A stretch of 64,000 nucleotides of DNA from Lithodes maja (lineage: Eukaryota > Arthropoda > Malacostraca > Decapoda > Lithodidae). Position numbers and translations under genes: made by a program. The notes below the pieces were generated by a model. It saw only the letters and a program-made list of their open reading frames with translations. It searched no databases and was not told the origin of the DNA. Positions 1 through 9,737 of this stretch are shown here, piece by piece (position 1 is the first letter of the stretch; every line of letters starts with the position of its first letter). The DNA lies in contig JBAKBP010001604.1 in NCBI GenBank assembly GCA_037953745.1, positions 62,001-126,000 of the forward strand, given 5' to 3'.

Positions 1-159
1 CCACGCGGCAGGTAGGCCTAACTCCCCTCCTTCCTCCTCCCTCCTCCCTCTCAGTGCGTGGGAAATCCTTTGTCGATCCCAGATTGAGAGAGAATATTAC
101 GTAACGATTGCTAGTGGGCGGTCCTTAGTAGTTGGCGATATGCTCACTAGAGGGCCGAG

Positions 160-168
160 TATAAAAAG
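160..168 (+). promoter_or_regulatory. TATA box of the LTR promoter
   Basis: TATAAAAAG lies downstream of a GTGGGCGG GC-box-like block and is conserved at the matching place in both family C LTRs. Transcription would start some 30-40 bases downstream. Inferred from motif and conservation only. Confidence 0.55.
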
Positions 169-717
169 GGAGGTCCCGCCGCATTTTCCTCAGAACTCAT
201 AAGGCAGAGCGACTTCTCATATCCCTTGCAACTATATATATTCTTCCGACTGATGTGAACTTTCCCTACTCTCTGTACCGCCTACCTTCTTCTTTTCCCG
301 AACCCTTTTTAACCTCAATGACCCCTTTGGTGCAGATTTAGTCAGCCAAAGTATTGTCGCTTGAGTTCTCACGAGATATATGCCTATTAGATAGCCTATT
401 TTGGAAGGGATAACTAGAATAGGATTGATTAATGTTTGTTGCACTCGTATATGCATTTCCCTGTGTATGATTATTCATGTTCCTGTTTTCTGCTGATCTA
501 GGTGATGCTAGACTGGGATAAGGCTACTAGAGTTGTGATTCCCGATGTGTATTAGGTTTTGTTGAACCTGTACAATCGCAACGGAGACTTGGAAAGCCTA
601 GGTGGTCTTTCTGACTGTGTACCTTGTGAGTTTAGCACTGTGTTGCGAGTGAGGGCTTTTGCCTCTGCCACCCAGCACTGTGCTAACTCGTTTGCTTGAC
701 TTTGAGAGGATCGCCAG

Positions 718-750
718 GAGAGAACCAGATACAAGTGATCTGGATCTCTC
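718..750 (+). other. Conserved LTR stem-loop
   Basis: After GCCAG: arm GAGAGA, then CCAGAT, loop ACAAGTG, ATCTGG, arm TCTCTC. This gives twelve pairs with one A-A mismatch. It is one of twelve copies in the window. Confidence 0.75.
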
Positions 751-1579
751 AAGAGAGCATCCCGTCAATTACCGTAATTTGGCCGCACAGTCTTAAGGAC
801 CTCGCTAGGCTACGAGCCGCTTGCTCAGCCTTTGTTTCCTAGCCTACTACATCCCAGCTAGACTTTGCTCGGTCAGCAGATACAGCATAGTATTGAAGCT
901 TTCCTTATGTATGTTATTGTTTATGCACTATTGATTTCATGTGTGGCACGCATAGCTACTTTAGAGATTAGTGGCCCCCGAGCACAATCCTAGTAGGCTA
1001 TTGCCAGTGCATTGTCAGAGTACTTCTTTTATATGTTTGCCATTTACTACTGTCTATTCTTATAATTCTTCTTATGTCAATTTAAAGCCTTTAATATTAC
1101 TTAATTGCCAGTGTGTTGCTTATTGAATTGCTGTTCAAAATCCGATACTTACTTCTTACGAGTATCCGAGAAGCATCTAACTTTATCAGAAGATTACTTG
1201 CTCGATGCTCGAGGACTATTGTTTAACGTAACGTAATAGTGCCGATCCGAAGTAGAGGGTGGAGGACTTCTTAAGTTCTTAGTCAAGGGTGGATTACTTC
1301 GGATTCGGCCAACACTATTCTTTGGTGTTGTTGTATTTACTTCTTTGTTTGATTGTTGACCAGACTAGATAACTCCCGTCTCTTTATTAGTCTGTTGTGA
1401 AACGCTAGTACCGAGTTCTTGTATACCCCGTTATAGCAGATAGAACTCTGGAGGGTATTGGTGTTTTTTGTTCGGCTGGCAGTACTCTGGGGTTGGGATC
1501 GTGTGTTTCCGTTGTGGCAGCGAGCCATACTCGAGTCCTGTTTGAGAGCCCTAGTGTACCCGAGTGCCCGGTCGTAACA

Positions 1580-1755
1580 CTGGTTACCATTAGACGATGT
1601 TCTTTAGCTGATAATCTACTTCTACGACTCAAAGGGATAAATACGATCTAAAGAAAGACTCACTTAATGACATAGATCCTTCTTAAACTGTATACAATCG
1701 TCAAATTATAGCTAGTATCAAAGGTAAAGAGGCGTCATGGTGCTAAAGGGGTTAA
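1580..1755 (+). mobile_element. MITE M1, right-hand part, cut by the LTR at 1-1579
   Basis: The last 80 bases match the right half of the complete M1 copy at 2340-2556 and end in GGGG followed by TTAA (1752-1755). The left part retains ATTAGACGAT, also present in the M1 left arm. The LTR ending at 1579 appears to have inserted inside this MITE. Confidence 0.6.
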
Positions 1756-1852
1756 CTAGTCCAGGGGGGGGGGGGGTCTAGAGTGGTAGGGGGGCATCTC
1801 GACCCAAGGAGTAATGTAGGTCGAATTTCATTGCCACCTATGCCCTATACCT
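1756..1852. other. Short non-coding stretch with poly-G runs
   Basis: Contains a run of about 13 G and a run of 6 G. No gene or repeat family recognised. Confidence 0.5.
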
Positions 1853-2030
1853 TGTTCCAAGTACGTAGGCTAAAAATCGTGAACACTAACCTCTATAAAT
1901 CAAGAAGGGCTAGAGCAAATGGGCTGTATATTTCCACACCTATTCCTTGACTGACCCTTCTCAAATGGTGGACATAATAGTTCGATTACTCTAGTCGTTT
2001 GAGTTATAGAGGTTAATGTTCAAGAGAGAG
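1853..2030 (+). repeat. Dispersed repeat R5, copy 1
   Basis: About 170 bases match, in inverted orientation, the segment 30775-30975. Shared blocks include CCACACCTATTCC, the CTGACCCTTC block and CGATTACT-TAGTCGTTTG. There are no ends typical of a known class and no ORF; the family is unknown to me. Confidence 0.65.
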
Positions 2031-2044
2031 AGAGAGAGAGAGAG
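2022..2044. repeat. (GA)n microsatellite
   Basis: About eleven GA units directly after repeat R5. Confidence 0.9.
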
Positions 2045-2200
2045 ATATGCATATAATGTAATGATATAGTACGAGACAGAGGAGTGAACAGAGACATCAC
2101 AAGGGAAGAATAAGACATAAGACTTGTTATCTCCTATTTCAATTAATGAGTTCTCTTTCTCCACCCCATAAATTAATTTACGTTGCTCTAATTTCCCGCC

Positions 2201-2221
2201 CTCTCTCTCTCTCTCTCTCTC
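2201..2221. repeat. (CT)n microsatellite
   Basis: About ten CT units. Confidence 0.9.
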
Positions 2222-2339
2222 AGGACAGTGTCATTAAGGGGATCGTTAACAGTAACTGATATTCTTTAATGGCTTCTCCATCATTTTGTTTTCTCCCGCC
2301 AATGAAACCCAAAGTACAGAGGGTTGGAAAGTTTTGAGA

Positions 2340-2556
2340 TTAAGCCTTACAGTACCGGTGACGTCCTTTTCATTATATTTTGGAATCGATTAGACGATTT
2401 TATTCAGTTTAAAAAGAGCCTCCAGCAATTAACAGGCTTCAAACTATCTCTCTTAACCTTTTTTAATACCACAGATCCTTCTTAAAACTGCACATAATCG
2501 TCTAAATGTAGCTAGAATATAATATAGAAAGACGTCGCCGGTACAGAAGGGGTTAA
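2340..2556. mobile_element. MITE M1, complete copy with TTAA flanks
   Basis: A 209-bp element lies between TTAA (2340-2343) and TTAA (2553-2556). The ends are inverted repeats: the left begins GCCTTACAGTACCGG and the right, read inward, begins CCCCTTCTGTACCGG. About 17 of the first 22 positions match, with weaker symmetry for about 60 bases. TTAA duplications with C-rich ends are typical of piggyBac-type transposons. There is no coding capacity, so it would depend on a transposase from elsewhere. Confidence 0.75.
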
Positions 2557-3092
2557 ATAATTTGCCGATGTTCAAGTCTGATTTGATATTTAATAAGTGG
2601 GATAACTTTGTAACTCATCTGAATTCTTAAGAGGTTAAACAAAAATAAAAACATAATAATAATAATAACAATTTGAACCCATGTACTATTTCTTTCTTTG
2701 GAATGTATGCATGCTGGGCGAGAAATGGACCCCTTGCGAGTTTCGGATATTAAGGAAATTCGAGTTATAGACATCAATAATTAGCACAAACATAATGTTA
2801 AGATACGTGTGTAATACATTTGCCTCAAGAAGTTCCCATACTCCCTGTGTTACCTCCTGTCAAGATGTGGCAACGTCGCAGAAATGTATGTACTGGTAAT
2901 TAATAAAAAGCAAAGTAAATGATATAACGTCCCCTTAACTTTAAGAACTATGGTAGCTAATTTCGAAATTCTCCAAACCTATATTAATCATGATGACAAT
3001 AACAATTTTCCATTACCATAAGCCGTCCTAAGTGTATTAATTTAGTACTGGGTTAATCCTCAGTAGTTCCCAATACCTTAAGGCAATCTCCG
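2557..3092. other. No gene recognised (AT-rich)
   Basis: AT-rich sequence with a short (AAT)n run near 2655. No credible ORF, RNA or repeat family seen. Confidence 0.5.
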
Positions 3093-3153
3093 CACATAAA
3101 CCCTTTCTGTACCAATATATTTGATTCTCGCTATATTTAGATAATGATTTTAT

Positions 3154-3258
3154 CGAATGATAATGTACGACAGGTTGTTTAAGAGGTAGCCTGACCAGGA
3201 TTCGAACCCACTCACTCCAGGTACATTTGGGAGAGTCAGGCACAGTAACCACTCGGCC
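3154..3258 (-). mobile_element. Short tRNA-derived SINE
   Basis: A 105-bp insert flanked by the direct repeat ATGATTTTAT (3144-3153 and 3259-3268). On the minus strand it begins GGCCGAGTGGTTAC, matching a class II tRNA (Ser/Leu) A-box. Further on it has GGTTCGAATCC, a B-box. It lacks a complete tRNA fold (no intact acceptor stem), so it is a retroposed tRNA-like sequence rather than a working tRNA gene. Confidence 0.75.
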
Positions 3259-3346
3259 ATGATTTTATGCTGCTTAGGAAGGATCTGTGGTAGTTAAAAG
3301 GTTTGAATGAGACAGTTCGAGGACTGATAATTGTTGGAGGCCGTTT

Positions 3347-3778
3347 TTAACCCATTGGCTGCGGAAGATGATCCAGAACGTACATGGCAATTTATAGCAA
3401 TTTACAGGCTTTTAAAGCCTGTGGAGAAGAGTCCGAGTGAGCCGGAGTGCGGCAGGCCCCTGTCCACTCCCCAGCCAAGCTGCCGTGACACTGAGGAGGT
3501 ATGAGGTATATCCCGCTAGACTCTGCAGTGCTGCCAAAGGCAAATGTAGCGCGACATTAGCGATATTCTCTCAAATTAGCGAATGTCAATGGCAGAGCTG
3601 CTGATTAACCCTGTGTGCTACGAACCTCGTTTTGGTTTAATTTTGAAGCTATTTTCTTCTAGTTTTGGGCTGAATAGCCTACATTTCATTTCATTTCATG
3701 CAGACATTTGCTCAATCATTCAGGAGTGCCTGAATGAGCTCTAATGTTGCGGAAATATGCTCGCAGCGTAAGTGTTAA
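3347..3778 (-). mobile_element. MITE M2, short copy (424 bp) with TTAA flanks
   Basis: Lies between TTAA (3347-3350) and TTAA (3775-3778). In reverse orientation it aligns with most of the first and the last parts of the longer copy at 28307-29203. Its ends share an inverted GCTGCG core. It is inserted into an M1 copy: removing it rejoins M1 sequence across a single TTAA. No coding capacity. Confidence 0.8.
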
Positions 3779-3810
3779 ACTGAATACAATCGCCTAAAGT
3801 GTTTAAATAG

Positions 3811-4379
3811 TCGAGAATGGGATTTGTTTCCATATATATTTATTTCAAAGTTATCATTAAGACGATTGTGTAACATTAGTCATTACATTACATTAATCTA
3901 GCATTTGAGCATGCTGTAATTACGGGGTGAATAATATGCCCTTGAAAATCATTCCGGAACTATTAATTAGTAAATTATGATAATGAGATTAATTCAGTCT
4001 TTAATTTTGTCCTCATCGGAGCAACTTCATTCTGTAACAAACTCTGTATTCCAAAGTCAATAGCATCGGAAAAATAGGGCATCATAGAATCATGAGGATC
4101 TAAATATTAGATAATTAAAAGTCTTAAATTAACAAGACATTGTAAAGATTATTATTTGGTGAAAATAAATATGCATATATGCTTTTTTTTTTTACTATCA
4201 TCAACTCTGCGAAGCAGAGTGGTATCACGCACACAGATCCTGTCTGTATACAGTGCACCACCAACCAGGTTGCCTTCGTCGTCGTCTGTTGTCGTCCGCC
4301 TGTCTGTCCGGAAACTCCTCCTAGACCGTTTGATGGATTTTCACCATGAAATATCAAAACAACACCTAGAACTCGTTAT
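3811..4379. other. No gene recognised; possible dispersed repeat near 4190-4345
   Basis: AT-rich to about 4190, then a T run and a CG-richer stretch with a small hairpin (CTCTGCG AA GCAGAG) and CCGGAAACTCCTCC. This has the look of a dispersed repeat, but I cannot name it. Confidence 0.4.
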
Positions 4380-4845
4380 CATAGACAAATACTGTCTTCA
4401 CTCCCTCTTGCCCACCCCAAGCCAGACTCCAGAAGCATATCCAAACTCAAATTACCCACTGATCCATCCAGTCATTCAAAGACAATACTCAGCTACATGC
4501 ATGGCTCCCTGAATTCCATTCCTTAGAAACCCTCCTTTCCTGTGAGGACAGAGTCCACCTGGCTAGACTGCGATATGGGCACCATCCAGCCCTTCTGAGT
4601 TAACAGAAGAGGCTGGACGACTCCGTCCAGGACACCTGTTCAGGTTGCAGCACAACACCGCACACTATCAAGCACACTATGGAAGATTGCATAACGCACA
4701 ACCACTTACACCAACAGACACTCCTTGAGAACTTTGTGGGAAAACCAAATCTCACCTGTGGCCTTCCTTAGGAGCACGGTGCTGTTCTGCCAGGCAGCCT
4801 TTGGAACGACTACTACTAGTACTGCTGCTATTTTCTCCTTGTCAC
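4380..4845 (+). pseudogene. C-terminal remnant of a non-LTR retrotransposon (LINE)
   Basis: From about 4523 one frame reads a peptide containing RVHLARLRYGHHPALL and then, past an in-frame TAA, a Cys/His-rich stretch with a CSGC-to-HTMEDC pattern. This resembles the conserved tail after the RT of Jockey/CR1/I-type LINEs (arginine-leucine-arginine-glycine-H block followed by a Cys-His cluster). The frame upstream is broken near 4510. A simple-repeat tract follows immediately, as is usual for LINE 3' ends. The RT core is absent, so it is a truncated, dead copy. The assignment is by motif pattern only. Confidence 0.5.
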
Positions 4846-5284
4846 CACTATCTCCACCATTCCTTCACCACCAGCATCATCACCACCAATAGTACCGACT
4901 ATTCTCTCACTATCTCCACCATTCCTTCACCACCACCATCATCAACATTAACATCTAGTATTACATCATCCATTCCCTCCACATCACTATCACCATGAAT
5001 TCCCACACCATCATTATCACTAGCAACATCACCACAATAATTCCAAACATCAGCAACATCATCACCATCGATTCACACACCATCACTATCACCATCAACA
5101 ACACCACAATTTACACACCATCACTATCATCACCTTTATCATCCACCGAAATCACCATCTATTCTTCCCCATCACCATCAACAACACCATCAATTCCCTT
5201 GACATCACCATCAAAATCATCATCATCGTCTCCCATAACACCATCACAACAAAATAACAAACAACAACAACAACAACAACAATA
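4846..5284. repeat. CAC/CAT-rich degenerate simple repeat
   Basis: Imperfect runs of CAT, CAC and ACA triplets give ORFs rich in Thr, Ile and Ser with no domain. I treat those ORFs as repeat artefacts. Confidence 0.75.
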
Positions 5285-5815
5285 ATACCCAACAACAACA
5301 ACAACAACAATGATCCCCAACACCACCACCATTAACAACAATAATAACAACAACAATAACAATAATAATCCCCAACAACAACAACAGCAACAACAACAAC
5401 AACAACAATGATCCCCAACACCACCAACATCAACAACAACAATAACAATAATAATCCCCAACAACAACAACAACAACAATGATCCCCAACACCACCACCA
5501 TCAACAACAATAATAACAACAATAACAATAATAATCCCCAACAACAACAACAACAACAATGATCCCCAACACCACCAACATCAACAACAACAATAACAAT
5601 AATAATCCCCAACAACAACAACAACAACAATGATCCCCAACACCACCACCATCAACAACAATAATAACAACAATAACAATAATAATCCCCAACAACAACA
5701 ACAATGATCCCCAACACCACCACCTTCAACAATAATAATAACAACAACAATAACAATAATAATCCCCAACAAAAACAACAGTAACACAAACAACAATAAT
5801 CCCCAACAACAACAA
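5285..5815. repeat. CAA-rich minisatellite, alternating 71- and 80-bp units
   Basis: The word TGATCCCCAAC recurs at 5311, 5409, 5480, 5560, 5631 and 5705, giving spacings of 98, 71, 80, 71 and 74. Units consist of CAA runs, CCCAAC, CACCACCAA/C and AATAATCCCC. The overlapping ORFs of poly-Leu and poly-Cys in the reverse frame are repeat artefacts. Confidence 0.85.
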
Positions 5816-7240
5816 CAACTCCACGGTCGAACATTGCAATATCATCTCGGAGTCAGATTAGGAATGACATATTTAGGGCTGAGCGTCAGAGGGGATAATT
5901 ATAACAATCACACGTTGGTGAACAAATTAAAACTAAACTAATATATATACATAAATACATATAACAATATATCTCTGGTCCAGTTTTCATATGATTGTGT
6001 TTGAGAGTGATTTGTTGAGTTGGCTTGAGTGCAAGGTGGGGGGGCGGGGGTATGAAGAACATGGGGTTATTATAAGTATGATAGATCATGGGAGTAAAGA
6101 GATGTAGAACATTGGAATTTAGGAGCTAGCCGTGGTACCCGCACCTTGTGATGATTAAAGGGACGTTTTTATATTTGTATAGTCATTTTGTATTGTTACC
6201 GGTATTTATAACTGCTTTAGTTTCCTCTTTCAAGTTTAAAGAAACATCATCCCAAAAATCCCCCTTCAAGATAAATTTGCAATTATTTATTTTTGTTTTT
6301 CATTTTAAGACGTTCGGTCCATTAGTTTGGCGATTTTAGACTTGATGCCCCGTTTCTTTGTCAATAATAATACCTTTTGTGCCATTTAGGTGTCGATTTC
6401 TTCCTGGCGAGCGATAGCGAGCCTGTAATTTTAAGAGTAACCGGGCTTCGGTCGGGACAAATTTATCTTGAAGGGAGGTCTTGGGGGTGTTTATTGCAGC
6501 TTGATGGAGGTCGTGAGAGGAAACTACAAATAATAAAAAGATAAAACAGTAAATAAATAAATACGTCTATCTCCCCTTAAGCCTTGACCTCTATTAAAGA
6601 AAGGGGTGGACCTTATCGCAACTAACCCTCGGACTTCCACAGTTCCTTCACAAAGTGCATCAAATAATCAAGTGAATAAGTTCGTCATTGTTTTTGGGTC
6701 AAGTCAGGCTAATACCAGCGATATTTAGTAATATATTATATGAAACGTTGTTCGTAAAGTGTGCCGCGACTAATTTGTTCTGGCTTTGGCGACTGGAATT
6801 CGAAATAAACCTTTAATTCTGAAATTATCGGTTCAGAGATTCTAACAATATTAACTGGTAATAAACTAAATCATGTAAACCAACTTCAAGGGTATTGCGA
6901 CATCTGATAATAGCATCACTGTATATATTGTATTGCAAAACTATATAAACAAAAATAAGTGGGTAAAAGATAAATGTTATATAGGCCTATACATAATATT
7001 AATTACCAATTAATATTTGGCCAGCCGAATGAAGAGCCCGGTAACAGTCTGACATATATTTTCAAAGGCACTATTTAATGGGTTCTCTGATGCTGGGTTA
7101 ACATTTAATTGATTAAAACTTTTAAAATCTCCACACAAATCTACTCACCTGGTTATCAAAGCAATATAATTCACAAAGTTCATGGAATTCTGTGTTTTTT
7201 TACAGAGTTATAGGGTTTATGGGATTTTTACAATTCATTC

Positions 7241-7241
<1 letters not shown>
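5816..7241. other. No gene recognised
   Basis: About 1.4 kb of AT-rich DNA with only short unconnected ORFs and no recognised domain, RNA or repeat ends. Confidence 0.5.

Positions 7242-7296
<55 letters not shown>
7242..7296. repeat. (CT)n microsatellite
   Basis: About 27 uninterrupted CT units. Confidence 0.95.
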
Positions 7297-7304
<8 letters not shown>

Positions 7305-7604
7305 CATTGTTTCCCTCTAAACTTAATGATTATCACTGCATGGTTAAAGTAATTGCAGCTAATATTCTAGAAAGTACACATACAATTAGAATTATGCAAA
7401 TCACAAGACTTTTAGCTGCAATTAACTTGACCATCTGTTTATTTTCCACTTTTCTCAATTTCAAGAAATAAGTCCTGACCACCTCGTTTGGATCGTAAGG
7501 TATGTCTGGTCAGTGTATCAATATAAATCAATGTACATCTTTCTACTTTTATACACCTCGCTTTGATATCCCTCTGACCCTTCCACCTCATTCCACTCTA
7601 TATA
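7297..7604. other. No gene recognised
   Basis: AT-rich flank of element A. No coding or structural feature seen. Confidence 0.5.
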
Positions 7605-7663
7605 TAGCTGTCTATCTATCTATCTGTATATATAGCTATATATACAGGTATATATATATATAT
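7605..7663. repeat. TA/TATC microsatellite, left target flank of element A
   Basis: TATC and TA units end in ATAT (7660-7663). ATAT recurs directly after element A (16880-16883), inside a longer TA run, and is the 4-bp target duplication. Confidence 0.85.
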
Positions 7664-9456
7664 TGTTACGGCTGGATCGGCAATACATATTCGGGATTCT
7701 TGATCGTAGGACAGAAATGGCTTATGTGACAACGACACGCTCGATTCCAGTCCCAAATACTATATGCTCCAGACAACAAAAGCACCAACGCCCTACAGAG
7801 TTATCGTCTATGGTAACGAGGTACCTTAACTCGGCGAAAGTGTACAACAGGGGTAGGCTATGAGGCTAAACTCCCTCAGACATTTATAGGTTATGTTATT
7901 ACTAAAGAAATGCAATACTCAAGAAACTACGTTAATATTAAGCCTCTAATAATGTAGAATAGAAGCAAGCTAAAGGTATGACAGTGAAATGCTAAATGAC
8001 AAATGTACACGCCTACTTGAAAGCGTGTGCACTAGAATAACTGTCCCCTACTAACATGCACTAGCATGTAGCATACAAGATGTTCATGATCCAGTAGATA
8101 CCTAATAATACACATGGAAGGAACATAAACAGTAGTCACTTATTGTAATAATGAATCTATACTTGGAATAACTAAAAGGTTGCAGGCAACAGTACTGCGC
8201 CGGTAGCCTACTACCGCATAGGCTACTTCGCTTCTCTCACTCTGTCTCCCCTCTGAGTCTGTATGCGCCCTACGCAACAGAACTCCGGACACAGCAGCAA
8301 AACGACAGTGCAGTTAATTGATACATGAAAGTATTAATAGTGTTGTCTAGTGTGTGAGTAATGTGTATTGTAAAGTGTTACATACATAAACTTAAAGAGA
8401 GCTGCAATGCTTAGTAAAATAAAGATATATCCCACTCATCATCCCCATGTGTTCTAGCTAGCAGGCCAAGTCACAGGAACAATGAGTCCCAGCACCGAAA
8501 GCGAGAACCTAGGAAAAGACTGCAGAGAACACAAGGACAGATAAATTACGTTACTCTACTATACCGGCACTACGAGCGAGCTGTAGTCTCTGGTACTACA
8601 CTCGCTCCTGGCTCGGTAGGCAAATCAAGGCTAAGTCCTCGCCCCTCTACAGACAACTCCTGGGCATGGTCGGGCTCTTACACATGGCACTAGTCTAGTC
8701 ACAAATTGGATGATGAGCTGGGCATATAACTCGTGAACATGTAGAACGTTCACCAACTATCCTCATCAAGAAGATCGCTGTTCACATTAACCCCTTAAAT
8801 CTAATACATGTAAATATATGCTTGTCCTAAGAGTAATACGAGAGGTGAGTGCTGAAACTCCTTTAGGACCTCAAGGGAAGGGTATGCATTTAAATAGAGA
8901 GAAGAATGAAATGAGAGTAATGTCGTCAGAGAGAAAGAGTGCAACCGTGAGAAATTGGGAGAGAGGGCAAGGGATGTTAGAATCTCAAAGGTTCTAGGCA
9001 ACCTGATCATGGAACACACAGCGAGCCTCCATGCAATGTGCAGTACGACAACATGGGCAGCCAGGCAGCATATGCAGGCGGCAATGTACTACCAACCCTG
9101 TCGCACCTAGCTATAAGCGCAGGGCTGCCAACCGGTCCATACGTCTGGCAACCATTGCTACCCTCTCGCTCTGAAGTCTAACTCACTCTCTCTCTCTGAA
9201 TTCCTATTATCTCATCTATCAACTTCTCTATTGATACTACATATTAAATGGAAGGTCTCGACATGGCTTAAAACAAAACCCACCACTGGTTAGCAAATGA
9301 CGAGACCTTTGCAGAGATACAAAGAACACAGTTATACGTTGTCACACTCAATATAAGCAGCCAACACGGCACACGGCCACGCACCGTGTCGGCACACGGC
9401 ACAGTGGAGTACCAAGGAGTACAATCAGGTTGCGTTGCCACGCACTGGGCGTCACA
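7664..9456 (-). repeat. Element A 3' LTR
   Basis: 1793 bp. The boundary is fixed by identity with the copy at 15087-16879, by terminal TG/CA and by the adjoining C-run, which is the complement of the polypurine tract. Confidence 0.93.
8574..8607 (-). other. Conserved LTR stem-loop (family A form)
   Basis: On the minus strand, GCCAG is followed by arm GAGCGAG, TGTAGT, loop ACCAGAG, ACTACA, a bulged G and arm CTCGCTC. This gives thirteen pairs. The stem sequence is unrelated to that of families C, D and E. Confidence 0.75.
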
Positions 9457-9474
9457 GCCCCCCCAAGATTTTAG
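9457..9474 (-). other. Element A polypurine tract
   Basis: On the minus strand, AAAATCTTGGGGGGGC abuts TGTGAC of the 3' LTR. It is the expected primer for plus-strand DNA synthesis. Confidence 0.8.
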
Positions 9475-9737
9475 ATAATCGACCTTAGAAGCATTATCAA
9501 AATCTGACAGGCAACCAACCGACCTGCTACCCTTAGCTGCCACTAATTGCAAAAGGTGCACAACAACTGAAGTGTGAATTATACATAAAACACAATATCG
9601 CATGCATCATGCTACAACAATAAAGACTTACAAAACTAAAAAAAAAAAATCTCGTTTATTTTATTGTTTTATAATCTTTTTGGACGGCGTTATGATAGCC
9701 TAATTTTACTCCTGCTCAACCCACACACCGTGCACGA
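9475..9737 (-). other. Element A 3' non-coding region
   Basis: Between the gag-pol stop and the polypurine tract. It contains an A/T homopolymer near 9640 but no ORF of note. Confidence 0.6.

Larger units (their letters stand above)
1..1579 (+). mobile_element. LTR related to family C (solo LTR or 3' LTR, left end outside window)
   Basis: Aligns by eye with the family C LTRs at 50655-52513 and 58402-60253 from their pyrimidine-rich block to the terminal GTCGTAACA, but is visibly more diverged. It carries the same TATA box, mid-LTR stem-loop and terminal AACTCTGGAGGG block. The base after the final ACA is not the primer-site sequence that follows 5' LTRs; instead a MITE continues. It is therefore either a solo LTR or the 3' LTR of an element lying to the left. 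The first 250 or so bases of the LTR are outside the window, so the target duplication cannot be checked. Confidence 0.85.
3093..3810 (-). mobile_element. MITE M1, inverted copy broken by a SINE and by MITE M2
   Basis: Three separated blocks (about 3093-3153, 3259-3350 and 3775-3810) align in order with the reverse complement of the complete M1 at 2340-2556. Block one contains CCCTTTCTGTACC, block two GGATCTGTGGTA and block three ACTGAATACAATCG. The first interruption is a tRNA-type SINE with a 10-bp target duplication. The second is MITE M2 inserted at an internal TTAA. The far end is eroded and its exact limit is unclear. Confidence 0.7.

Noticed and set aside
3180..3258. Possible tRNA-Ser/Leu gene
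   Set aside because: A and B boxes are present, but no closed acceptor stem, and 10-bp flanking direct repeats mark it as a SINE insertion.
5285..5815. CRISPR-like array
   Set aside because: Direct repeats are simple CAA-based tandem units without unique spacers, in a eukaryotic context.
5159..5834. Overlapping reverse-strand ORFs rich in Leu, Cys, Val and Ile
   Set aside because: Translations of the CAA/CCA minisatellite in alternative frames; no start context or domain.
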